Shown: piece after piece, positions 50,667 to 59,957 of the stretch
Layout of the letters: the number at the start of each line of letters is the position of its first letter
How positions within the stretch are numbered: the stretch's first letter is position 1
NCBI GenBank assembly: GCA_003135055.1
Contig: PLDF01000210.1
Span: forward strand, 1 to 63,533
Reading direction: 5' to 3'
Origin: Bryobacterales bacterium
GTDB taxonomy: Bacteria; Acidobacteriota; Terriglobia; Bryobacterales; Bryobacteraceae
Length of the DNA: 63,533 nt
Notes under the pieces: generated by a model
What the model saw: the letters and a program-made list of their open reading frames with translations, nothing else
Told to the model about the DNA's origin: nothing
Database searches by the model: none
Translations under genes and position numbers: made by a program

Positions 50667-53018
50667 ATGGCGAAGCAAGACAGCCAGTTGCGCCGCAAGC
50701 AGATGCTCAAGCAGCGCAAGGCCGAAGAGCAGCGGGAATGGAACCGGAAAGATGCGGGATTTGTGTTTCGCGATGCGCTTCGCGCCCATCGCGGTGGCGA
50801 CCTGCCGGCCGCGGCCCGATCGCTGAAGAAGGCGCTGGTCCTCGACCCGGATCATGCGGCGTCGCTCTCGCTGCTGGCCGAAATCCACAATGACGCCGGC
50901 CATCATGCCGAAGCGCTGGCGTACCTGCGGCGCCTGCAAAAGATCGACGACAGCCCCGGCGTGCTTTACAACATCGGCTTCAGCTATCACGAAATGGCGC
51001 AACTGGAGAACGCAGCCGGTTTCATGCGCGAGTTTTTGGCGGCGGCGAGTGGATTGCGCGATCCGAAGTGGCGGCGCTTGCGCGAATCGGCCGAGGCTAT
51101 CTGCGAGAAATTCCGTCGCGCGCCGCGGATGGAAAAGACGGCGCCATCGCCACCCAAGCCTGCCGCGCCCAGCCCGCCAATGCCTGCGCCGCCTATCCCG
51201 GAAAAGCCTCCTGAACTACCGGCCGTCGGCGTGCAGTTCTTTCCGGCAGCCGCGCCTGGCTTTGCGAATCCGGGAACGGTGGCGGACTACTTTCTGCGGC
51301 GGCAATGGATCGAACTACGGCTGGCGCAGAACTTCGAGGACCTGCTCTGCCTGCCTTCGCTGCACGGAGTGGACGCCTACATGTACCAGCAGGAGACCGT
51401 GCGCAGAGTGCTGCGGCATTTCAAAGGGCGCGCGCTGCTGGCCGACGAAGTGGGTTTGGGCAAGACCATCGAAGCCTGTCTGGTGTTGAAGGAGTATTGG
51501 ATGCGCGGCCTGGTGCGCAAGGCGCTGGTGCTCACGCCGCCCTCGCTGGTGTCTCAATGGAAGAGCGAGCTGATGGAGAAGTTCGGCCTGGTCCCGGTCT
51601 CTCCCGATGCGGCGCAGTTCCGCAACGACCCGTCGCGGTTCTGGAAGGAGGAGCCGCTGGTGGTCGTCTCCATCGCCGCCGCCCGGCTTGACGCCAATGC
51701 AGCCGCCATCGGCGCCGTCGCCTGGGACATGGTGATTGTGGATGAAGCGCATTGCCTCAAGAATCGCGCCAGCGCGAACTGGAAGCTTGTAGACTCGCTG
51801 CAGAAGAAGTTCATCCTGATGCTTACCGCGACGCCGGTGGAAAATAACCTGATCGAGCTGTATAACCTGATCACGCTGCTCAAGCCGGGCCTTCTGGCGA
51901 CGGAGGCCGAATTCCGCAAGGCGTACGTGACTCCCGGAAAGCCGAAATCCCCGAAAAATCCCGAGCATCTGCGGAGCATGCTCAGCGACGTGATGATCCG
52001 CAACACGCGCGCCGCGGCCGACGTGCAACTGCCGCACCGCATCGCCGCCACGGTGCTGGTGACCCCGTCGGAAGCCGAGAGGCGCATGTACGAGATGGTG
52101 TCGCATTTCATCGCCGGGCGATACCGGACCGCGAGCGGAAAGAAGGCGCCGCCGCTGGCGCTCGACCTGATGCAGCGGCAAGCCGGCAGTAGTCCTCAGG
52201 CGCTCAGCCGTTCCGTGGCGCGGGCGTTGCGAGAAGACACCTGGGTTCGCCCCGAGGACCGCCGCGAGCTGGAGGCAATCCTCGACGTGGCGTCCCGCGT
52301 CGAGGAAAGCGCCAAGGGCGCGCGATTGGGCGATATGCTCTCGGCGCAGGCGTTGTTGCTGCCGGCGCAGGCGCCCGTGCCACAGTCCGCGCTGGCACCC
52401 CTGGCACAGTCCGCGCAGGCGGCCGGCAAGGCGGTGGTCTTCACGGAATTCGTCCCCACGCTCGATCATCTGAAGCATATCTGCGAGGCGCGGGGCATCA
52501 AGTATTCGCTTTTCAGCGGCGACCTCTCGCGCGCGGAAAAGGACGCCGCCATCGTACGATTCCGCGACGAGGCCCGTGTGCTGCTCTCGACCGGCGCGGG
52601 CGGGGAAGGGCGAAATCTCCAGTTCGCCGATACCATCGTGAACTTCGATCTGCCATGGAATCCGATGCGGATCGAGCAGCGCGTGGGCCGCGTACACCGC
52701 ATCGGGCAGACACGCGATGTCTTCGTTTTCAACTTCTGCCAGGAAGGCACGGTGGAAGAGCAGCTTCTGCGCGTGCTGCACGACAAGATCAACATGTTTG
52801 AGCTGGTGGTGGGAGAGATGGATGCCATCCTCGGAACGCTGGACGACGCACGGGATTTCGCCGAAATCGTGATGGACCTGTGGATTTCGGGCCGCGAATC
52901 CGGCCAGGTGGAGCAAGAGTTCGAGGAACTGGCCAGACGCCTTCTCGACGCCAAGAAGCAGCAAGCGAAGGCGCAGGAACTGGACGAAGCGCTCTTCGCG
53001 CACGACTTCGAAGTGTAG
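50667..53018 (+). CDS. TPR-SNF2 family helicase/ATPase
   Basis: A 783-residue protein. Residues about 30-145 form TPR-like helices (FRDALRAHRGGDLPAAARSL, LSLLAEIHNDAGHHAEALAY, VLYNIGFSYHEMAQLENAAG), then a Pro-rich linker (about 165-195), then a SNF2/RapA-type motor: Walker A in ALLADEVGLGKTIEACLVLK (about 256-275), DEAH-type VIVDEAHCLKNRASANW (about 356), LTATPVENNLIELYNLITLL, and helicase motif VI EQRVGRVHRIGQTRDVFVFN (about 670). It remodels DNA- or RNA-protein complexes. It is followed after about 100 bases by a coiled-coil zinc-ribbon gene on the same strand. A TPR domain in front of SNF2 is unusual. A GGCCTGTC palindrome lies at its promoter. Confidence 0.92.
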   Translation: MAKQDSQLRRKQMLKQRKAEEQREWNRKDAGFVFRDALRAHRGGDLPAAARSLKKALVLDPDHAASLSLLAEIHNDAGHHAEALAYLRRLQKIDDSPGVLYNIGFSYHEMAQLENAAGFMREFLAAASGLRDPKWRRLRESAEAICEKFRRAPRMEKTAPSPPKPAAPSPPMPAPPIPEKPPELPAVGVQFFPAAAPGFANPGTVADYFLRRQWIELRLAQNFEDLLCLPSLHGVDAYMYQQETVRRVLRHFKGRALLADEVGLGKTIEACLVLKEYWMRGLVRKALVLTPPSLVSQWKSELMEKFGLVPVSPDAAQFRNDPSRFWKEEPLVVVSIAAARLDANAAAIGAVAWDMVIVDEAHCLKNRASANWKLVDSLQKKFILMLTATPVENNLIELYNLITLLKPGLLATEAEFRKAYVTPGKPKSPKNPEHLRSMLSDVMIRNTRAAADVQLPHRIAATVLVTPSEAERRMYEMVSHFIAGRYRTASGKKAPPLALDLMQRQAGSSPQALSRSVARALREDTWVRPEDRRELEAILDVASRVEESAKGARLGDMLSAQALLLPAQAPVPQSALAPLAQSAQAAGKAVVFTEFVPTLDHLKHICEARGIKYSLFSGDLSRAEKDAAIVRFRDEARVLLSTGAGGEGRNLQFADTIVNFDLPWNPMRIEQRVGRVHRIGQTRDVFVFNFCQEGTVEEQLLRVLHDKINMFELVVGEMDAILGTLDDARDFAEIVMDLWISGRESGQVEQEFEELARRLLDAKKQQAKAQELDEALFAHDFEV

Positions 53019-53114
53019 CTGTAGGACGGGCATCCTTGCCTGTCCCGGCGTAGTTGATGGGCGCGTAGCCTATGACGCGCAGCGGATGGCGCGTAGCCCA
53101 TGGAGGTTTAGCCG

Positions 53115-54215
53115 ATGGTGGAAATCGTCGATTGGGCCAGGAATCTTCTCACCAGCCGGGGGGCGCTGGTGGAGGAAGAGGCCGGAGTGTTGCGCGCCAT
53201 GCTCTCGCCGGAGTTAGCCCGCGACTTGGACGCCGGCGAGTGGCTCTCACTGCGGTTCGGCGCCGGCGTCAGGTCCGACGACGAGAGTGAATGGCTGGAG
53301 CGCTTCGGCCGGCTGTTGCCGCCCGATGCCCGCGTGACCGGCGCCCGGTTACGGCATCCGAGACTTGTGCCGACGGTCGATTCCGCGAGACTCCTGGATC
53401 GCGATCTGGCGATTCAAAACGGCATCTACCGCCTGGCCGAGGATTATCAGGCGACGGCGCGCTACTACTTTTTCAGCTTCCAGTACACGATGGAATCGGA
53501 CGAGACCAGCTTGGGTGTTTGGACGGTCTGCCTGAATGCGTCCGCGCGCTCTCTGGTAAGCCAGCCGGAATCGATGCTGAAGGCGGTGGCGGACGATCTG
53601 GAGGAAGACCCTGGGTTTGTCCGTGATCGCCTTGCCATCGAGCGGGATGAGCTGAAGCAGCTTTTTCCGATGGCGCTGCGGAGCGCGCAACCGGAGATCC
53701 GCCGCCTGGCGCAGGGCATGGAGCTGAACGCGAGCCGCCGGATGGCGCGCGATAGCGAGCGCATCAATGGCTACTACCGGGACCTGCTGCGTCAAATCGA
53801 CAAGCGCATCGCGCGCCACGAAGGCGATGCGCAGGCGGCGGAAAAGGAACGCAGCCGCGCGGCCGCCACGCAGCTCGATCGCACGGCCAAGCTGGCCGAT
53901 CTGGCGCGCAGGTATGCGGTGAAGATCCGCATCGAGCCGGGCGATGTCCTGGCGGTGTCGCTTCCGGTGCGGGAAATCTCGGCGCGCGTGATTCGCAAGA
54001 AGGCGGAGCGTGCGGCGAAGTTCCACTGGAATCCGGCAGCCGGCGGACTGGAATCGCCGTGGTGTGAAAGCTGTTTTGGGCGGGCGCACCCGGTATTCCT
54101 TTGCGACGATCGCGTACATTTCCTTTGTAAGAGCTGCCTGGCGCCCTGTGCGAGTTGCGGGAGGCAGTTTTGCCGGGCGTGCCAGCGGAAGTGCAAATGC
54201 GGAGCGGCGGCGTGA
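53115..54215 (+). CDS. Hypothetical coiled-coil protein with C-terminal zinc ribbon
   Basis: A 366-residue protein. The first 200 residues are globular (VEIVDWARNLLTSRGALVEE, YYFFSFQYTMESDETSLGVW); residues about 225-265 form a charged coiled coil (QIDKRIARHEGDAQAAEKER, SRAAATQLDRTAKLADLARR); the end holds eleven cysteines in paired CxxC groups (CESC, CKSCLAPCASC, CRACQRKCKC), a likely multi-zinc ribbon. It follows the SNF2 gene and is probably its partner, giving nucleic-acid binding or ubiquitin-like ring-type contacts. The function is not known. A GTG/ATG pair at the start fits the small gap after the helicase. Confidence 0.82.
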   Translation: MVEIVDWARNLLTSRGALVEEEAGVLRAMLSPELARDLDAGEWLSLRFGAGVRSDDESEWLERFGRLLPPDARVTGARLRHPRLVPTVDSARLLDRDLAIQNGIYRLAEDYQATARYYFFSFQYTMESDETSLGVWTVCLNASARSLVSQPESMLKAVADDLEEDPGFVRDRLAIERDELKQLFPMALRSAQPEIRRLAQGMELNASRRMARDSERINGYYRDLLRQIDKRIARHEGDAQAAEKERSRAAATQLDRTAKLADLARRYAVKIRIEPGDVLAVSLPVREISARVIRKKAERAAKFHWNPAAGGLESPWCESCFGRAHPVFLCDDRVHFLCKSCLAPCASCGRQFCRACQRKCKCGAAA

Positions 54216-54501
54216 GGATCCGTAGGGGTTGACGCAACGCGCGTGATACGGCCAGGCAGGGTCCGGTCGCGCAGATCGATGGCGACAAGAGGACTTGTGG
54301 GGACTGATCCGCCCAGACTTCCTCGAACGCCGTTTGGGGCCCGTGGCCGCCGGAAGTTCGTAACGGCGGCCTCTCTCGCCATCGGGCTCGACCCACTGAT
54401 TTTCCGGGGTGTAAGAGGGCTTGTCGGCAGTGATCTTTATCTGAGGCGGCATCAGCTCAAATCTTCCTCTTCGTGATAGGATCACGCAAAGTAAGAGGTT
54501 G
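54216..54501. other. Short intergenic region, possible minus-strand ORF
   Basis: A minus-strand frame beginning at about 54455 reads MPPQIKITADKPSYTPENQW then VEPDGERGRRYELPAATGPK but has no recognised family and runs into the 3' end of the zinc-ribbon gene. Not annotated as a gene. Confidence 0.35.
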
Positions 54502-55443
54502 ATGATGGGAAACAGGCGCAACAATACCGGAGAGCCGTACGAGATTCTCGTGCAGGCAATCTTTCAAGCCATCCACGATCAAGAAGAAGTTGCCACTCTG
54601 ATTGTAGAGCGCAATAAAACCCTCCAGGGCAAAACCACGCCGCACCAAATCGACGTGTACTGAAAGTTCGAGAAAGGCGGAATCCCTTACGAAGCCATTG
54701 TTCAGGCGAAAGACTGGCAGAGCCGGGTCAAACTAGGGCAGCTTTTGGAATTCAAGGGCGTTCTGGACGATCTTCCGGGCCAGCCACGCGGAATATTTGT
54801 GACGCGGAGCGGCTACCAACGAAGAGCAATAGAGTTTGCGGCCGCTCATGGGATCATTTTGCACGAGTTGGACGAACCACCAAAGCCGCCGAACATCACG
54901 ATAACAACCCTGGGCTGGGCCAGATGCGAAGTGGAAATTAGATCCTTTAAGCTCCTGGCCAACAACCCGGAGCACGAACCCGTTGAAGAACTTGCAATGG
55001 GGCTGAAAACAACAGTATATGAGCCTCGTTATTCCAACATACAGTTTGAGATCGACCCAGCTTGGTTCGCTCAAAATCCCGCCACCAGCCAAATAAACGA
55101 ATTTCCCATCGAGCTGCACCCACTCCCTATTTTAGAGGTTATTCTCTACGGCCACAATCAGGCCGCTGCAACCAATCTAGAGGCAGTTGTGCGGGAGGAA
55201 ATTGCCATTGTGAAAGACGAAAAGCCCGGCCGGAAGCGCGTAGTGCACGTTTTTGCCGGCGACACATTCGCCGGACCGCCATGCACAGACGGGCCCTTCA
55301 TCAAAATTAACGAGGTTTCATTCGATCTTGAAATTGAAGCCGCGGAGAGACCTGCGCACTTCAACCTGTCCAAATTTGTGAAGCTCGTGCTTCGCGAAAT
55401 CCCCTCCGACAAGATACGAACCTTTCTCGCGCCGAAAGCATGA
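54502..55443 (+). pseudogene. Mrr-like restriction endonuclease with in-frame TGA
   Basis: About 313 residues when one stop is read through. The start at 54502 gives NTGEPYEILVQAIFQAIHDQ, then KTTPHQIDVY, then TGA at 54661-54663 where Trp is expected, then KFEKGGIPYEAIVQAKDWQS RVKLGQLLEF. The catalytic pattern D (in QIDVY) and QxK (in VQAKDW) is that of Mrr/PD-(D/E)XK restriction endonucleases. The carboxy-terminal 180 residues look like a recognition domain. A single TGG-to-TGA change disables it, unless it is a sequencing error. It follows the SNF2/zinc-ribbon pair. Confidence 0.8.
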
Positions 55444-55508
55444 TTCCTATTTTTCCGCCGTCTCACCCGGTAGCGTTGCTGCAAGCGACATGATGAGCGT
55501 GGGAGAAT

Positions 55509-55817
55509 GTGGACGTGATCAAGCTTATCGGCGCGAACGGCTTACCTGTTTCTATCGACGGCCACTCGCCGAACGGTGACGGATTCGTGAACGCTGTTCC
55601 ATTGGTCACCGCCGACGGAGTTCCGAAGGTTGTTGTAATGGTCCGACTGGACAGCCCCTCAAGCTATGAAGCGACGCTGGATGGACATCCGGCTGTTGCG
55701 TTTTTTCTCGGTGAGGAACATGACGGGACAGGCAACGCGCCATGGGAATTCGGTCACTTGCTCGCTGAAAAGTGGCATGAAGCACAAAAGGTCGCGGCAG
55801 CCCAGAAAGGCCAGTAA
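55509..55817 (+). CDS. Small hypothetical protein
   Basis: A 102-residue protein read from a GTG at 55509. It has a beta-rich start (IKLIGANGLPVSIDGHSPNG), then VPKVVVMVRLDSPSSYEATL and AVAFFLGEEHDGTGNAPWEF, ending in a helical KWHEAQKVAAAQKGQ. I know no family. It sits between the nuclease and the protease on the same strand, so it may belong to the same operon. The exact start is uncertain because the second GTG at 55515 is also possible. Confidence 0.65.
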   Translation: MDVIKLIGANGLPVSIDGHSPNGDGFVNAVPLVTADGVPKVVVMVRLDSPSSYEATLDGHPAVAFFLGEEHDGTGNAPWEFGHLLAEKWHEAQKVAAAQKGQ

Positions 55818-55881
55818 GGAGGCGGCCCGGAGCCTCGCAGTCACACCAGTCCACACCAGCCCGTTTAACAGGAGGCCCGGA

Positions 55882-56708
55882 TTGTTAAATTTGCAATCTC
55901 CGTTTACGCAAGCTCTCTACTCGACAGCCCGCATTGAAGCATTTCTCGGGAGTGGATCACGATCAGTAGGGACCGGATTTCACTTTGCATTTAGAATCGA
56001 TGAGCAACGGAGCCTGCCCCTTCTCGTTACTAATAAGCACGTTGTGCGCGGCGCTACGAGAGCTGAGTTCCACTTGCACGAGTGTTTGAGGGACCATGAA
56101 GGGAAGGTAACCGGCCCGAGTGCAACTTCGTTCCTTCGTTCTCCGTCTCTATGGACAATTTCGAGCTCCAATGGTTCATGCACCCCGACCCTGATGTCGA
56201 TATTTGCGTGATGCCGGTCGAACCATTACGACGCCAGTCGGCGGATGCGGGCAGGGATCCCTTTGCTACTCCGCTTCGTGACGCTCTGATCCCTACCGAC
56301 GAAGCATTGACGGGGCTATCAGCTATGGAAGAGGTAGTCATGGTGGGATATCCGATTGGGCTATGGGATGCTGCGAACAACTTCCCTATCCTACGCCGTG
56401 GCCATACGGCGAGCCATCCGGCGACGAATTTTCAGGGCAAGCCACAGGGCCTCGTTGACATGGCCTGCTTTCCCGGCTCATCCGGCTCGCCGATCCTGAT
56501 CATAAATGAGGGCGGATACGCAACCCCCAACGGATTCTCTGTCGGGACCCGGATTCATTTCCTTGGAGTGCTATTTGGGGACCAGTCTTTCGTGCCGATG
56601 GCAGCGTGGCCGTTGTCGATATCCCGGCCAGTACCGTTACGGTATCTAGGACCGACATCCCGATTCACCTCGGATACTACGTCAAGGCTTCCCAACTCCT
56701 TCGCCTAA
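55882..56708 (+). pseudogene. Trypsin-like serine protease, frameshifted
   Basis: The gene starts at a TTG (55882) six bases after AGGAGG and reads LNLQSPFTQALYSTARIEAF, then FHFAFRIDEQRSLPLLVTNK HVV with the catalytic His at about residue 51. Near 56140 the frame changes; the rest (56151-56708) gives MDNFELQWFMHPDPDVDICV with the likely Asp, EEVVMVGYPIGLWDAANNFP, and the Ser motif FPGSSGSPILIINEGG. The order His-Asp-Ser and spacing fit a cytoplasmic trypsin-like peptidase. One base is missing or extra near 56140. It follows the small protein and the nuclease. Confidence 0.8.
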
Positions 56709-57131
56709 AGGCCTCACTTTTTTCGGCATGGAACGTTCGATGAATGTGTACCTCTGGTTCAGTACGCGCCGCGCACAAAGGACCCATTTTGAGATGTTGG
56801 CTTCAACCACTTGGCAGGAAAACGCCCGTCTCGCTGATTTGCGCCCGCTGAGGTTGGCCGGTTAAGTCCGGTTGGGGGAAGCGCGCGACCGGGCGATGCC
56901 GGCGGCATTCGTGATCTCCCCGAACGCTGTTTAGGGGCCAATTGCGAGATCGCTGGAGACTGCGGGATGAATCTGAGCTTTGTACGAGTGGCCGGACCAC
57001 ACGGACGGAGGTGTAGTCGACATCCCTGGAGCACTGCTTCTGGATGCATGGACTTGCCGCTTGGCTATTCAGACGGAAAAGTCGGCTCTGCTGCGGGTCT
57101 GGCCGATGCTGGTGACACGCCGGCGATCCTA
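56709..57131. other. Intergenic region, possible IS-end traces
   Basis: No gene is visible. A GCGCACAAAGGACCCATTTT stretch near 56770-56789 resembles TGCACAAAGGACCATTTGTG near 9484-9503, suggesting a shared short repeat or insertion-sequence end, but nothing else of an insertion sequence is seen. Confidence 0.35.
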
Positions 57132-58907
57132 TCAGTTCTCCGCAGGCCTCTCTATGTGGTCGATCACGAACGTTTCAACCGGTCCTTTCGCCGGTTCTAA
57201 TTTCAGGCCGAGTTCTTCCTGGACCGCAGCGAATATCGAATCTGTCGGGTCGGATGCCGGGGAGCTGCCGTCGGCGGGCTCCGTCGCCCGAAGAGGGGAA
57301 AACCTGGTTCCCTCTCGCGAGAACTCGATACGAATATCGAATCGGCCTGCGATTCCGGTCTTGTTGAATACCGGGGGGCCTAAGATTGCGAAAAGCATTC
57401 TGGAAAAGTCATCGAGTGTCGTCCCTTGAGCTTCGATGGAGGCGGGCGACGATGAGCCGCTCATACTGTTTTTGCAATAGCTCTGTCCCGGCGGGAGCGG
57501 GTCATGCGGAGCCGTGTCATGGGGCGTGCAGCTTCCTGCAACGAACGAGTGCAGCTTCGGCCCTCCACGCGCGACCGTTAAGAAAAAAACAGGGCCCTCG
57601 GCGATTTGCTGGTGGATCTTCAGGTGAAAATACTCTTCCAAGAGCCCTCGCATCATTGGGCCGTTCATCGTCCTCACGCTCGGACTTCCTTCGGCCCTGG
57701 CATTGATATCATAAGCGGCGGAGTGGATCCAGGATGGACCTCCGTTGATCGGAGTAAATGGGTTCGATGCATATGCGCCCCGTATCAGGCCGCTGCCTCT
57801 CGCATTGAGCAAAGGAAAGCAACCAGTCCTGAGATTCCCGGGCGTTGAATTGCCCTCAGGCGCCATATCCGACATGGTGTTCTGCCGAAACTCACAAGGT
57901 TTGATCGAGACTACTTCGAATTTCGGCGTAGCTACGGGCGCGCTTTGAGCGCGGATCGCAGGCGCGTTCAGAACGCCGATCAGGATGGGCGCCGCGACCA
58001 CTGCCAGACCGATCGCCGTCAGAGTCATCTTTCTCGCAGCGCTTAACTCGTCTGCAATGCTTCCCGCAAGGATTGCGCGGACACGCCTCTTCACATCCGC
58101 GCCCGTTACTCCCGAAATGCAGGGTAGCGGGGATTCCACGTAGAAGCGGCAGACCTTCAATATGCCTTCCACGTAGTCCGATGGTTCGCAGCCCCTTCGC
58201 AGAACTTCTTCGTCACACGCCAGTTCGCGCTCCTCAACCATGCGCGATCCGATCCACCACACCGGCGGATGGAACCAGAAGATCGCTTCCACCATCATGT
58301 GCACGCCGGCGAAGAGATTGTCCCGACGGTGCACGTGGCAAAGCTCATGCGTGAGAATCGCGCCAAGCTGTCGAGGATTCAGGTGTTCCAGGAAGTGGGC
58401 CGGTAGAACCAGGACCGGGCGCAGAAAACCCACGACGCCCGGTTCCTCCGCGCCAGGCGTGATCAGTGCCGGTACGGGGATCGGGAGTTCGATGGGCGTG
58501 CTGATTCGAAGTGCTGCTCGAAATCCCAGCCAACTGCGGCATCGTGCCAGCATGATTGCCAAAAACCCAAGGAGCCACACGACACCGATCGTGACCGGCG
58601 CCGAATCGAGTGGGGTGTGCACGGAAACCGTTGGCTTAAGAACCGGCGAAAACGGTTGCGCAATTTGCACGAGAGTGTTCGGGAGAACAGGAGCCGCAAC
58701 GGACACCGTCTGCCGGGTTGGACGCGGCGCCAGACCACCGAGGCCCACCAGCAACGCGAACGGTATGAGAAATTTTAGCGATGCGCTCAGCCAAACCCAG
58801 TAGCGTACCTTTGGCGAGTTCTTGCGCAGGACGAACGTCAGCAATCCCGCCAAAAGTGCGAAGCAGGATGACTGCCACAGATGGTTGATGATGAAAGATG
58901 TAGTCAT
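57132..58907 (-). CDS. BlaR1/MecR1-type M56 peptidase fused to Soli_rpt domain
   Basis: A 591-residue membrane protein. The amino-terminal half is an M56 peptidase: four membrane helices, the zinc site HELCH at about residues 187-191 in GAILTHELCHVHRRDNLFAG, and the distal Glu in ERELACDEEVLRRGCEPSDY. Another membrane segment near residue 300 (KMTLTAIGLAVVAAPILIGV) leads into a secreted domain of about 270 residues of the Solibacter TIGR03435 type (FEVVSIKPCEF, LIRGAYASNPFTPINGGPSW, YFHLKIHQQIAEGPVFFLTV). It overlaps the blaI-like gene by four bases, as in penicillinase-type sensor operons, where it would cleave the repressor on a signal sensed by the outer domain. Confidence 0.9.
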   Translation of the reverse strand: MTTSFIINHLWQSSCFALLAGLLTFVLRKNSPKVRYWVWLSASLKFLIPFALLVGLGGLAPRPTRQTVSVAAPVLPNTLVQIAQPFSPVLKPTVSVHTPLDSAPVTIGVVWLLGFLAIMLARCRSWLGFRAALRISTPIELPIPVPALITPGAEEPGVVGFLRPVLVLPAHFLEHLNPRQLGAILTHELCHVHRRDNLFAGVHMMVEAIFWFHPPVWWIGSRMVEERELACDEEVLRRGCEPSDYVEGILKVCRFYVESPLPCISGVTGADVKRRVRAILAGSIADELSAARKMTLTAIGLAVVAAPILIGVLNAPAIRAQSAPVATPKFEVVSIKPCEFRQNTMSDMAPEGNSTPGNLRTGCFPLLNARGSGLIRGAYASNPFTPINGGPSWIHSAAYDINARAEGSPSVRTMNGPMMRGLLEEYFHLKIHQQIAEGPVFFLTVARGGPKLHSFVAGSCTPHDTAPHDPLPPGQSYCKNSMSGSSSPASIEAQGTTLDDFSRMLFAILGPPVFNKTGIAGRFDIRIEFSREGTRFSPLRATEPADGSSPASDPTDSIFAAVQEELGLKLEPAKGPVETFVIDHIERPAEN

Positions 58908-59305
58908 TTCGATTTCCGCATCCTTTCCGCCTTCCGTTGGCGGTCCGCTTCGGCCGCGGCCTTTTCCATTTCGCGTATGTCGTCAAGCGTGAGTTTGCCG
59001 GACTCGATGAGTTGCGCCATCATGGGTTGCGGCCGTCCCCCGAAAAAGCTCAAGATCTCATCGAGGAGCCCATCCCGCGCGGCGTCCTTTGCGATCAGCG
59101 GCTCGAAAATATCGGCGTTTCCTATCTTCCTTACTCGCCGTACGGCGCGTTTGGCTTCCATCCGGTACACCGTGTTGGTGATGGTGGTATAGGCAGGGCG
59201 AGGTTCTGGAAACGTCTCCTGAATCTCCCGCATCGTGGCCCTTCCCTGGGCCCACAGGGCTTCCAGAATCCGAAGTTCGAGCTTGGCGAGTTTGGGCTTC
59301 TTCAT
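58904..59305 (-). CDS. BlaI/MecI-family transcriptional repressor
   Basis: A 133-residue winged-helix repressor: LAKLELRILEALWAQGRATM, REIQETFPEPRPAYTTITNT, VYRMEAKRAVRRVRKIGNAD, then a helical dimerisation tail. It binds the operator of its own operon as a dimer and is removed by proteolysis by the M56 partner encoded immediately downstream (ATGA overlap). The basic carboxy terminus (RQRKAERMRKSK) is longer than usual. No beta-lactamase is present, so the regulated genes lie elsewhere. Confidence 0.95.
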   Translation of the reverse strand: MKKPKLAKLELRILEALWAQGRATMREIQETFPEPRPAYTTITNTVYRMEAKRAVRRVRKIGNADIFEPLIAKDAARDGLLDEILSFFGGRPQPMMAQLIESGKLTLDDIREMEKAAAEADRQRKAERMRKSK

Positions 59306-59702
59306 ATGCCGCTTCTGATCTTACTACTGCATGGTAAGGTCGTCAAGGGGAAAGCTTGGAAGGCTCGGGTCGCCGATAATCCGGCGTTTTGTCGAATTGG
59401 CGGCAAAGTCATCATCTCGCCAATTTGCCAGTGTGGGTGGACTGCCTCGATCGTATGACGCGCTACTCGGACAATGGGCACGTTCCTCCCTTGATCGGGT
59501 AGTTGGCCCCAAGTCGCGTTGTGGGAAGCATCGCCTGGATTACTCCCGGGAAACGCGCTTGCGCCCGCTGATCCACGCGATTTGAAACATCGCTTTTGCC
59601 CCACCGCGACGGGGACATGCCAACGCAAGCGAAGCGGGATGCGACCGAAGAAGTCATCCATCATACTTGCGTCCCGCCTTGGATGAAGTTAAGTTTAAAG
59701 GT
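59306..59702. other. Intergenic region without gene
   Basis: Divergent region between the BlaI-type repressor and a ParD-type antitoxin. No repeats or ORF of note. Confidence 0.45.
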
Positions 59703-59957
59703 ATGACGGTGGAACTTAAACCGGAAACCGAGCGGCTGGTGCAGGAAGAAATCCGGCGCGGCCATTTCCATTCGGTCGACGACTTGATTGTGCAAGGGGT
59801 CTATGCCTTGCGCGAGAAATCCAACACGGCGCAAACTTCAGTAGCCCCGCAGAGACCCCGCAAAAAACTCTATGATCTTCTCACGCAACCCCCCTTTGCC
59901 GGCTCTGAACTGAATTTGGAGAGGCAGAAGGATCATCCAAGGCCTGTCGACCTGTGA
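59703..59957 (+). CDS. ParD-type antitoxin
   Basis: An 84-residue antitoxin whose first 45 residues form a ribbon-helix-helix: MTVELKPETERLVQEEIRRG then HFHSVDDLIVQGVYALREKS. The charged carboxy tail (PPFAGSELNLERQKDHPRPV) is the toxin-binding part. I chose the ATG at 59703 because an upstream start at 59667 would add unrelated residues before MTVEL. Its stop overlaps the next start (ATGA). ParD usually pairs with a RelE/ParE toxin, but here the partner is a PIN nuclease. Confidence 0.88.
   Translation: MTVELKPETERLVQEEIRRGHFHSVDDLIVQGVYALREKSNTAQTSVAPQRPRKKLYDLLTQPPFAGSELNLERQKDHPRPVDL

Noticed and set aside
51315..53033. Long minus-strand open frame opposite the SNF2 gene
   Set aside because: Shadow of the helicase frame; the His/Arg/Gln-rich product has no family and the opposite strand encodes clear helicase motifs.
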